Shown piece by piece: positions 1 through 8,800 of a DNA stretch of 48,614 nt. How positions within the stretch are numbered: the first letter of the stretch is position 1; each line of letters starts with the position of its first letter. Location: contig RFNZ01000016.1 in assembly GCA_009926935.1 (NCBI GenBank), positions 1 to 48,614 of the forward strand, written 5' to 3'. Source of the stretch: Pseudomonadota bacterium. GTDB lineage: Bacteria; Pseudomonadota; Alphaproteobacteria; Micavibrionales; UBA1664. The notes beneath the pieces were generated by a model. It was given only the letters and a program-made list of their open reading frames with translations, was not told the origin of the DNA and did no database searches. Made by a program: the position numbers and the translations under genes.

Positions 1-1
1 A

Positions 2-2668
2 GGCAGCAATACCTACACAGGCGGTACAACGGTGAGTGCAGGCACACTGACTGGCAATGCAACATCGTTGCAAGGCGACATAGCCAACAATGCATCTCTG
101 GTGTTTGCACAAACGGGCAGCGGCACATACGCAGGCATCGTTAGCGGAACGGGAGTGTTGGTAAAGTCTGGTGCAGGCAATCTCACTCTTTCAGGAGCAA
201 ACACATATAGCGGCGGTACAACGGTGAGTGCAGGCACGCTGACCGGTAATGCAACATCGTTGCAGGGTAACATTGTGAACAGCACATCTGTGGTGTTTGA
301 TCAGGGTAGTGCAGGCACCTATGCAGGTATCATTAGCGGAACGGGATCGTTGACCAAAATAGGCGCGGCAAAACTGACCCTTGGAGGTGCCAATACGCAC
401 ACAGGTGGCACCATACTCAATAGCGGAGTACTTGAAGTCTCTAACGATAATCAATTGGGTGGCGCCGGTAATACGCTTACTTTCAACGGCGGCACACTGG
501 GAACATCGACAAGCCTGTCATCAGGCAGAAATGCAACACTACTCGGCGGTGGCGGCACAATAGACACAGGCGCTTTTTCAAGCTCGCTTACCGGTGTTAT
601 TTCAGGGTCCGGCGCGCTTACAAAAACGGGCGTAGGCACACTGACCCTTACGGCTGCCAACACGTATACCGGTGGTACGACTGTAAGCGCGGGGACTCTG
701 GCCGGCAACACAACAAGTCTTGTGGGTAGCATTGTCAACAACGACACGCTCGAATTCAATCAGACATCAACCGGCACACATACAGGAGCTATCACAGGCT
801 CCGGAAACCTGATCAAGACTGGCGCAGCAAAACTCACACTTGGCGGCACTTACGGCTATACAGGCACGACAACAGTAAGCGCGGGCATACTGGAAGGCAC
901 GTCCGCAAACATGCCGGCGACCATTACAAATAACGCAACATTGGAGTTTAACCAAAACTTTGCAGGCACATACGGCGGTACAGTATCCGGTACAGGCGGG
1001 CTTACAAAATCAGGATCCGGCGCGCTAACCCTTTCCGGCAATAACACCTATACCGGCGCCACGACCGTGAGTGGCGGCACGCTTAATATTTCAGGCACGC
1101 TGGCAAGCAGCATTACAACAATAGCCTCAGGTGGAAGGCTTGCAGGCACTGGCACGACCGCTGACTTGATCATCAATAGCGGCGGCACGGCGGCCCCTGG
1201 CAATAGCATAGGTACCATGAACGTGTCCGGCCCTCTGACATTCAATCTTGGCTCCATTTACGAAGCCGAGGTCAATGACGCAGGTCAGAGCGACCTGACC
1301 GCAGCCACCGGCGCTATTACCATCAACGGCGGTACAGTCAGCGTAATTGCGCTCGCTGGGTCGTATCCCGCCTTAACCACATATACAATTCTCACGGGGT
1401 CTTCTGTGACGGGCACGTTTAGCGGTGCCACGATCAACAACTCCCTGCTTGTACCCATACTGCAATACACGGCCAATAGCGTGCTTTTGAACATCACGCC
1501 GCAAAATATCAATCTGCAAGGCGTATCCTCTAATGCCAATACGCAGGCTACCGCATCCGGCATTGAATCTCTGGGCCCCGGTGACCCACTTTACAATACA
1601 TTCTTCCCTCTAAACAGCGTGGCGCGGGCAGCCGCGCTTGAACAGCTAACACGGGACGAAACATCCGCAATCGTGAACGATATTTCAGAAAGCGCTGAAA
1701 CCGTGCGCAATCTCCTTTTGGGGCGCATGAACTTTAGGCTCGATACCCAGATATCGGATGTCGGAAATGCAGGTAACATTGCAGGCATCGAACCCGCAGC
1801 AGGCGGCGATGATATCGAGGCTGTGCGCCCGGATAGACAGCTATGGGCGGAAGTTACAGCATCACGCGGGCAAACCTTCCGCGATACGGGCACACACCCC
1901 TCACGCCGCAGCGCCAAAGGGTTTGTTTTTGGCGCCGACTGGGAACTTAAAAAGCAGCAATATGTAGGCGTTTATGCAGGCATGGAAGATGCCGTCAGCA
2001 AAACCGCAGCAACGACAACTGTAACAGAGCGCCGTACCTATCAGGGCGGTGTCTATGCTGGCACAAAACTTGAGAACGGTTTCTCGCTGAATGGCGGGCT
2101 TAATCTAGGCTTTCATACGCTCGATACACGCCGCGAGATCGACTTTACAGGCTTTTTTGCAAACGCCTATGCGGATACGAGAGGCTATACCTCTGATGCC
2201 TTTATCGAACTATCACGCCAAGTTAAACTGGATAAAGGTTTTGTAGCCGCGCCCTTCCTCGGGTTCAATATCGGATACACCTTTATTGAAGGCTATACCG
2301 AGCGCGGTGCCGGCTCAGCTAATCTTGTCGTAAACGACTACTCGGGCTGGACCCGTAAGGTTTTTGCGGGTACACGCTTACAGCGCCATTATGATCTTGC
2401 AGCGGGCGGCAAGTTTCTTTTGGAGGGCACACTCGGCTTTGCGCACGAGCTGGGGGATATCGCGCACGCAACCACGCTCCAGTTCCAGTCGGGCAGTGCG
2501 CCTTTTTCAATTTCTCAATTGGATGCGGAGCGTACAAGCGCATTTTTCGGCATTAATACGACCGTGCTGAGCGATAATGATGTAAAGTTATACGCCAATT
2601 ATTGGGGCCGTGCCTCGGACGGTATGATCGATCAGGGCATCAGGACCGGCGTGAAGATCAGTTTTTGA
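2..2668 (+). CDS. Autotransporter adhesin, 3' part (5' end outside window)
   Basis: The reading frame is open from base 2, so this is the C-terminal 888 residues of a longer protein; the first GTG in frame (32) is not a real start. The passenger part holds at least five copies of the autotransporter-associated beta-strand repeat, a pattern like LTKTGAGTLTLSGANTYTGG followed by TTVSAGTL, near 152, 344, 611, 803 and 995, plus a partial copy at the edge. In this family these stack as a right-handed beta-helix exposed outside the cell. From about 1830 to the end lies a roughly 279-residue autotransporter beta-barrel that begins near DRQLWAEVTAS and ends in ISF, the terminal aromatic residue expected for outer-membrane insertion. 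Two stretches around 20-80 and 212-272 are nearly identical at DNA level, giving a 192-bp (64-codon) period. The ligand is unknown. Family assignment is firm. Confidence 0.9.
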   Translation, partial: GSNTYTGGTTVSAGTLTGNATSLQGDIANNASLVFAQTGSGTYAGIVSGTGVLVKSGAGNLTLSGANTYSGGTTVSAGTLTGNATSLQGNIVNSTSVVFDQGSAGTYAGIISGTGSLTKIGAAKLTLGGANTHTGGTILNSGVLEVSNDNQLGGAGNTLTFNGGTLGTSTSLSSGRNATLLGGGGTIDTGAFSSSLTGVISGSGALTKTGVGTLTLTAANTYTGGTTVSAGTLAGNTTSLVGSIVNNDTLEFNQTSTGTHTGAITGSGNLIKTGAAKLTLGGTYGYTGTTTVSAGILEGTSANMPATITNNATLEFNQNFAGTYGGTVSGTGGLTKSGSGALTLSGNNTYTGATTVSGGTLNISGTLASSITTIASGGRLAGTGTTADLIINSGGTAAPGNSIGTMNVSGPLTFNLGSIYEAEVNDAGQSDLTAATGAITINGGTVSVIALAGSYPALTTYTILTGSSVTGTFSGATINNSLLVPILQYTANSVLLNITPQNINLQGVSSNANTQATASGIESLGPGDPLYNTFFPLNSVARAAALEQLTRDETSAIVNDISESAETVRNLLLGRMNFRLDTQISDVGNAGNIAGIEPAAGGDDIEAVRPDRQLWAEVTASRGQTFRDTGTHPSRRSAKGFVFGADWELKKQQYVGVYAGMEDAVSKTAATTTVTERRTYQGGVYAGTKLENGFSLNGGLNLGFHTLDTRREIDFTGFFANAYADTRGYTSDAFIELSRQVKLDKGFVAAPFLGFNIGYTFIEGYTERGAGSANLVVNDYSGWTRKVFAGTRLQRHYDLAAGGKFLLEGTLGFAHELGDIAHATTLQFQSGSAPFSISQLDAERTSAFFGINTTVLSDNDVKLYANYWGRASDGMIDQGIRTGVKISF

Positions 2669-2724
2669 CTTGTAGCAGAGCCAAGGGTTTCCTAGAGTAT
2701 GTGCGTAACCCTGTGGATAGACCG

Positions 2725-3693
2725 ATGCCAACCCCTTCCTCCAAATCTGCTCAAACCGAAACCCCCGAAAAAACAGTAGATCCCAAAAAGCTCTTTGGTA
2801 TCGAATGCCCATGGCCGATCAAAGCGTTTACGGAGCCAAGCGAGTTTGTGCCGCCAGTTGATGACGCCTATTGTTTTGATGCCGTTACGACACGGGCCAT
2901 TTTAGCCGGATTCATGTTCAACCGCCGCGTGCTCATACAGGGCCTGCACGGCACGGGCAAATCGACCCATATCGAGCAGGTGGCGGCACGCCTTAACTGG
3001 CCATGCGTTCGCATCAACCTTGATAGCCATATCTCCCGCGTCGATCTCGTGGGCAAAGATGCAATCACCCTCAAAGACGGGAAGCAGATAACCGAATTCA
3101 AAGAAGGGCTGCTGCCTTGGTCCCTGCAACATCCGGTGGCACTTGTATTCGATGAATACGACGCAGGCCGCCCTGATGTGATGTTTGTGATCCAGCGCGT
3201 ATTGGAAGGGGAAGGCCGCCTGACCCTGCTTGAACAAAACCGCGTCATACGCCCGCACCCAAGCTTCCGCCTGTTTGCAACGGCCAACACGATCGGCCTT
3301 GGCGATACCACTGGCCTGTACCACGGAACGCAGCAAATCAACCAGGGTCAGATGGACCGATGGAACATCGTAACCACGCTCAACTATCTCGGCCTCGAGC
3401 AGGAGATGGAGATTGTCCTCAAAAAATACCCGAAAACCGACAAGGCGGAGGCCAAAGCCATGGTGCAGGTTGCAGAACTGACGCGTGCAGGTTTCAGGGC
3501 AGGGGATGTATCAACGCTCATGTCTCCGCGTACGGTCTTGGCATGGGTTGAAAACACCGGCATTTTTGGCAACCGCGAGGAGGCTTTCCGCGTGACGTTC
3601 CTCAATAAATGCGACGAGTTGGAACGCCCGGCCGTGGCCGAGTATTACCAGCGCTGCTTCGGCGTTGATCTGGCACCCGCCGATGAACGATAA
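2725..3693 (+). CDS. cobS: Cobaltochelatase subunit CobS (AAA+ ATPase)
   Basis: CobS is the ATPase subunit that works with CobT and CobN to insert cobalt into hydrogenobyrinic acid a,c-diamide in the aerobic cobalamin pathway, in the cytoplasm. The 322-residue product has a Walker A motif GLHGTGKS at 73-80 and a Walker B motif ALVFDEYD at 139-146. Its length is close to the usual 320-335. The ATG at 2725 was chosen because the longer frame (GTG at 2602) runs inside the autotransporter gene. It starts 56 bp after that gene and overlaps cobT by 11 bp, so cobS and cobT are surely co-transcribed. No cobN lies in the window. Confidence 0.93.
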   Translation: MPTPSSKSAQTETPEKTVDPKKLFGIECPWPIKAFTEPSEFVPPVDDAYCFDAVTTRAILAGFMFNRRVLIQGLHGTGKSTHIEQVAARLNWPCVRINLDSHISRVDLVGKDAITLKDGKQITEFKEGLLPWSLQHPVALVFDEYDAGRPDVMFVIQRVLEGEGRLTLLEQNRVIRPHPSFRLFATANTIGLGDTTGLYHGTQQINQGQMDRWNIVTTLNYLGLEQEMEIVLKKYPKTDKAEAKAMVQVAELTRAGFRAGDVSTLMSPRTVLAWVENTGIFGNREEAFRVTFLNKCDELERPAVAEYYQRCFGVDLAPADER

Positions 3694-5536
3694 CGACAAA
3701 GGTGAATTATTCAGGCAGGTAACGGCCGCGGCTCTCCGTGCCATGGCGGGCGAAATGCCTGAAACACTGGAAACCGCGTTTGCCCCGGTTCCGTCATCAT
3801 TGCAATCAGGGCAACAGCGCGTGCTGCGTCACTCGGGCCGTAAAACCGCGCGCCTGCCTATCCCGTCAAGCAAGCTGGACGACGCAGCCAAAGGGGAGGT
3901 TCGCGGCGCGGCCGATGCAGCTGCCCTCCATTTGCTGCACCATGACGCAAAAAAACATACGAAACTGGCGCCTACCGACAGCAAGGCGCGCAATGTCTTT
4001 GACTTGCTTGAACAGGTGCGTTGCGAGGCACTGGGTGCCGAAGCACAGCGCGGTGTTGCAAAAAACCTGCTGGATGCCCTAGAGGCGCAGTGTAAACGCA
4101 AAGGATACGGCAATCCTGAAAAGCCGGTGGCCGCAACGTTGGAAGATGCTTTATACGCACTGGCCTCGGAATCGTTTGAAGGTGCGGCTTTGCCGCCCGC
4201 AGCATCGGCAGCTGCAAACCAGTGGCGCAGCTACGTGGAAGATCGTCTGGGGCCTGAAGCGCTTCATAAATTAACGCAGCATTTGCATGACCAGTCAGCT
4301 TTTGCCCGCAGCTCGTACCGCATGATCCGCGCCCTTGAAATGGACCCCGGCCGCGATGACCCGACAGATGAAGGCGACGAGGAAGGCAAGGGCGAAGGTA
4401 AAGGCGAGGGACAGCGCCAAAGCCACGACCTTTCAAAAGAGCAGCAGGACGCAGCAGAAGCCGAAGGCCAGATGGGCGAGGCAGGCGAGGGCGATAGCGA
4501 GGCAGGCGAAGCCGCAGCCGATCAGGGCGACGGCAACGCTGAAAAACGCGGTGCCGAAAAGCCAGGGAGCTCCCAGCGCCCTAATGACCTCTCAGGCCCG
4601 CTCGACAGGCCGCAGCATTATAAGGTTTTCACAACCCAGTACGATGAGGAAGTGGCGGCGGAAGATCTGACGGAATCTGTAGAGCGCCTGCGCTTGCGCC
4701 AAAACCTCGATACGCAGTTACAGCCGCTGCAGGTGGTCATACGCCGTTTGGCAAACCGCCTTCAGCGCCGTCTGATGGCGCGCCAGCAGCGCCACTGGCT
4801 CTTTGATGTGGACGAGGGGATTTTAGACCCCGCACGTCTTGCCCGCGTGGTTTCAACCCCAGGATCGCCGCTCTCGTATAAAATCGAAAAAGACACCGAA
4901 TTCCGCGATACGGTCGTAACCCTGCTGATCGATAACTCAGGCTCCATGCGCGGAAGGCCGATCGCCATTGCTGCATTATCGACCGATATTCTGGCGCAAA
5001 CCCTTGAGCGCTGCGGAGTAAAGGTGGAAGTGCTGGGCTTCACGACGACAGCCTGGAAAGGCGGCAAATCCCGCGATTTATGGGTACAGGCAGGCCGCAC
5101 CGCAAACCCCGGGCGCCTCAACGACTTGCGGCATATCGTATACAAAGCCGCAGATGCCCCGTGGCGCCGCGCCCGCGCCAATATCGGCATCATGCTCAAG
5201 GAAGGACTACTAAAGGAAAACATCGATGGCGAGGCCCTGATCTGGGCCCATGCCCGTTTGGCCAGCCGCCCCGAAAAACGCAAAATCCTGATGGTGATAT
5301 CGGACGGCGCTCCGGTGGATGACTCGACACTCTCGGCCAACAACTCCGGCTATCTGGAAAACGATTTGACGAGAGCCATCAGCTGGATCGAAAAACGCGA
5401 CTTCGTGGAGCTCTGCGCCATCGGTATCGGGCACGATGTAACACGCTACTACAAACGGGCCGTCACCATCCGCGATGTGGACGATTTAGGCCCGACCATG
5501 ACCGCCGAACTCGCGGATTTGTTTGATATAAGTTAG
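3683..5536 (+). CDS. cobT: Cobaltochelatase subunit CobT (VWA domain)
   Basis: CobT forms the second ring of the CobST chaperone-like complex that drives cobalt insertion by CobN. The 617-residue product (about 630 in well-known homologues) has an N-terminal helical region, a very acidic Gly/Glu/Asp/Gln-rich linker at about residues 221-293, and a C-terminal von Willebrand A domain whose metal site reads DNSGS at 417-421. The ATG at 3683 is preferred over a TTG at 3665, because it keeps the typical short overlap with cobS. The gene is followed by an AT-rich gap, so the transcript probably ends soon after it, although I see no clear terminator hairpin. Confidence 0.93.
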   Translation: MNDNDKGELFRQVTAAALRAMAGEMPETLETAFAPVPSSLQSGQQRVLRHSGRKTARLPIPSSKLDDAAKGEVRGAADAAALHLLHHDAKKHTKLAPTDSKARNVFDLLEQVRCEALGAEAQRGVAKNLLDALEAQCKRKGYGNPEKPVAATLEDALYALASESFEGAALPPAASAAANQWRSYVEDRLGPEALHKLTQHLHDQSAFARSSYRMIRALEMDPGRDDPTDEGDEEGKGEGKGEGQRQSHDLSKEQQDAAEAEGQMGEAGEGDSEAGEAAADQGDGNAEKRGAEKPGSSQRPNDLSGPLDRPQHYKVFTTQYDEEVAAEDLTESVERLRLRQNLDTQLQPLQVVIRRLANRLQRRLMARQQRHWLFDVDEGILDPARLARVVSTPGSPLSYKIEKDTEFRDTVVTLLIDNSGSMRGRPIAIAALSTDILAQTLERCGVKVEVLGFTTTAWKGGKSRDLWVQAGRTANPGRLNDLRHIVYKAADAPWRRARANIGIMLKEGLLKENIDGEALIWAHARLASRPEKRKILMVISDGAPVDDSTLSANNSGYLENDLTRAISWIEKRDFVELCAIGIGHDVTRYYKRAVTIRDVDDLGPTMTAELADLFDIS

Positions 5537-5827
5537 TAAACTTAACTTATAAAATATAATAAATACAGCAAGATAACAAAAACACGAAAATTGATCGCTC
5601 TCAGGGTGCAACACCGCTACGACAAGCATCAGTGACCAGATAAAAATGAGTACACCTGCAAAATCATACTCATCGGAATGCGCGACAAAACCGACCGCAG
5701 AATCCATAACATTTAAAAAAACGTAAACCTGAAAAGATTTTTATATTTACAATGGTTAACGTCTTGCATGTTAGACTAACAAGAGTCAGGCTTTCGTGGC
5801 ATGAGTCTTTGTGGGGGACCATTGATT
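5537..5827. other. AT-rich intergenic region before the fibre genes
   Basis: This 291-bp gap is clearly richer in A and T than its flanks. It must carry the promoter of the two fibre genes. A perfect 11-bp palindrome GTTAG-A-CTAAC lies at 5770-5780, about 48 bp before the start codon, and could be an operator. A TTTACA at 5746-5751 could act as a -35 box, but no good -10 follows. A 73-codon frame on the minus strand (5486-5707) has two hydrophobic stretches but no ribosome binding site and overlaps cobT; I do not call it. Confidence 0.4.
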
Positions 5828-8800
5828 ATGAAGCGCATTCTTTTGGCGGCAGCGTCCGTCCTGGTATTGTCGTTTGGCGGTGCTAGGGATGCTTTGGCTG
5901 ACTGCCCTGCGGCCCCACTCGCCAGCACATCGGATATGGTCGTTAGCTTTTTGGCCGCAAACGGCACGCAGGCAGCACCATCCACAGCGCTTACATCCTC
6001 CGTCAAAGAAGGGATGCTGATTTACGACAATACGGCGGACGCCCTCAAAATCTGTAACGGCACGGCATGGCAGACCCTCGCTGTCGGCGGAAGCGGCGTA
6101 TCTGCCGCAGGCACGGTTGCAGGCGCGGTGCAGTTCCGTAGCGCAGGTGGCAACCTCGCAGCAGACGACGCTAATCTTGTCTGGGATGACACGAATAACA
6201 GGCTGGGTATCGGTACTGCAACGCCAGGTGCGCCTCTAGATGTTAACGGAAATGCTTTTTTCAGTGGTACCAACCCAAGGCTGGAGCTATATCCGGCTGC
6301 GCCAGGGGCCTACTTCTTTGAACGTAATGGTACATCAACTACAGTATCTGGCGTGAATATTGTACTCAATGCCACCGCAGGTTTGACAGATATCCGCTCC
6401 GCGGGTGTTACGTTCATGAGGGTCAACACAACATCGCAGCTTGGTATTGGAACGGCCACACCAAACGCTTCGGCCATCGTAGATATCACCTCTACAACCA
6501 AGGGCTTCCTGCCGCCGCGGATGACGACGGCCCAGGCAACGGGCATTGCGAGCCCAACCGACGGCCTTATCGTTTACGATATGGACACCGATACCATCAA
6601 ACTCCGCGCCAACGGCGCATGGGTGGATATGATGGCGGGCGCTGGGTCGGAGACGGACCCGCAGGTAGGCACACTCACAGGCACCAAATGGTGCGCAGCC
6701 AACGCAGGCGGTACCGCCATCGACTGTACCGCCGATGCCCCCGCAACAGGCGCAGCCGGTACTGGCTCGGAAGTTCAGTTCCGCAACAGCGGCACCGGGG
6801 CCTTCGCGGCTGATCCCAGCCTATACTGGGACAACACGAACAAATATCTCTTTATCGATCACACAAACTGGACAGGCCTTGTAACAAGGTCATTCAACGC
6901 AGTTTCGGGGGTTGGCGCTGCGCCTTCGCTCGTATTGGCTCGAGGCCGCGGCACGGTTGCAGCGCCAACACCTCCTCTTTTAAACGATCTTCTGGGGCTT
7001 GTCGCTTTCCGCTCTTATCAAGAGACGGGTGGTGCAGAAATCCGCGGCTACGCAGCCGAAAACCAAGGCACCGGCCTTCGCGGCGGTTATATGGGCTTCT
7101 TGACAACGCCCGTTGGCACAGCCATTCCTCTGGAACGCGTGCGCATAGCAGCAGACGGCAACGTGGGGATTGGGACTGGCATACCTGACCAGCCTCTAAC
7201 CGTAGTAGGAAACGGCCGTTTTTCCGGAAATATCACCGTAGGTTCCTTGTCTGGAAACTATGTGACTATTGGTAATTCGCTGGTATCGGTTCAAGGCTCA
7301 ATGGTTGCAGATCTCACGGGTACGAGCGGCTACGGTGGGATATCCGCGTTTCCAACAAACGGTGCTGGCGCGGCGCTCGTTTTCGGAGGTCTATTTGTTG
7401 GATCGTCGGCTGGAGTAAAATTTACATCGGCGGCACCTTCAGCTACTGTGGACGCAGGACTTTCACGTTTAGCCGCGAATAAACTGGCTGTGGGCAATGG
7501 TACGGTTGGCGACATCACCGGAACTCTGGTCGCGGGCAACGTCGGCATCGGGACGACGGGACCTTTGGGCCGTTTAGGGTTCTCCGGCGCGGAAAGCGCA
7601 ACCCCAACCATCAGATTCCAAACAGGCGCTGCCACAAACCTCGCGGATTCCGCCATCAGCACTTACGATGACAGCGGCGGCACGCAGCTGTTGTTGGGGT
7701 CAAACCTCTTTTACAACGCCTCCTCTGCCTTGACGCGCTTCGATACAACCCGAAGCGGCAGCGGTATAGAGCTTGGTTATACCGGGCCAATCCAATTCTA
7801 TACAGGCTCCGGCACCGCCCTTCCAACCGAGCGCGTGCGCATCGACGGCTCCGGCAACGTCGGCATCGGCACCACATCACCCGCATCAATGCTGCAGGTC
7901 GCAGGCGGTATCCAGCTGGGCGATGACGTGGCAACCTGCCCCGGCGCCTCGAACGTCAAAGTCGGTACGCTGCGCTACAACAGCAGCAATCTGCAGATGT
8001 GCGGATCGAGCGGATGGAATACGGTCGGCAGCGCAGGCGGCTCAAGTTTTATGCAGAAGGGACTTTCCAGTTCATGGGCCGTGACGGCTTCGACGGTAAT
8101 GCCGTTTAATACCGTTACAAATTCATACGGCAGCAATATTACATCATCCGGCAACCAGATGACCTTGAAGGCAGGGTCATCTTACATGCTGGTTGCCGAT
8201 GTACGTGGCGCTAACCTCGTAAACGAGGCTTTTGATTTCCAGTGGTATAATGTGACTGCTTCAGCTTCAATCGGAAATCCGGGGTCTGAATCTGACGGCG
8301 GCAGCCTCGAGTCAATGGCTGTTGCCTTTATCAGACCTAACGTTGATACGACAGTTGAACTCCGGTCTGCAGCCCTTGCGGGATCGATTGATGTTCTTGT
8401 AAGCTACTCTTATGTGGCTGCCATCGAACTTGGCGGCGGCTCGGGCGGCGGCGGTGGCGGCGGCACACCGGGCGGTGCAACCACGCAAATTCAGTATAAC
8501 AACGCAGGCGCATTTGCAGGCTCAGCCGGACTTGTATGGGATAACACCAATACGCGTCTCGGTGTTGGTATCGCATCGCCGGGTGTTTCAGTACAAGCGG
8601 GTAGAAGCTACCTCTCCATCAAAGGCGTATCTGAAGGCGGTATGCTCGAACTCGTTCAGGCTGGCGCGGATGCTGATAACGCAACCGTCGGCGGTATTCA
8701 GTTCTCATCGGACAACAACACGAACGGTACAAACGGCAAACGCACAGCCGCCATCATGGGGCGCCAGAGCGGCACGACAGCCAACGACCGCGGCGGTAAC

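Noticed and set aside
1..1100. CRISPR-like or satellite array
   Set aside because: The periodicity is the in-frame beta-strand repeat of an autotransporter, with a 64-codon period and diverged copies.
2868..3341. Two long frames antisense to cobS
   Set aside because: CobS on the plus strand has all expected motifs; the antisense frames have unusual composition and no context.
5486..5707. 73-codon minus-strand frame with two hydrophobic stretches
   Set aside because: No ribosome binding site, overlaps the cobT end, and AT-rich non-coding DNA often gives hydrophobic translations.
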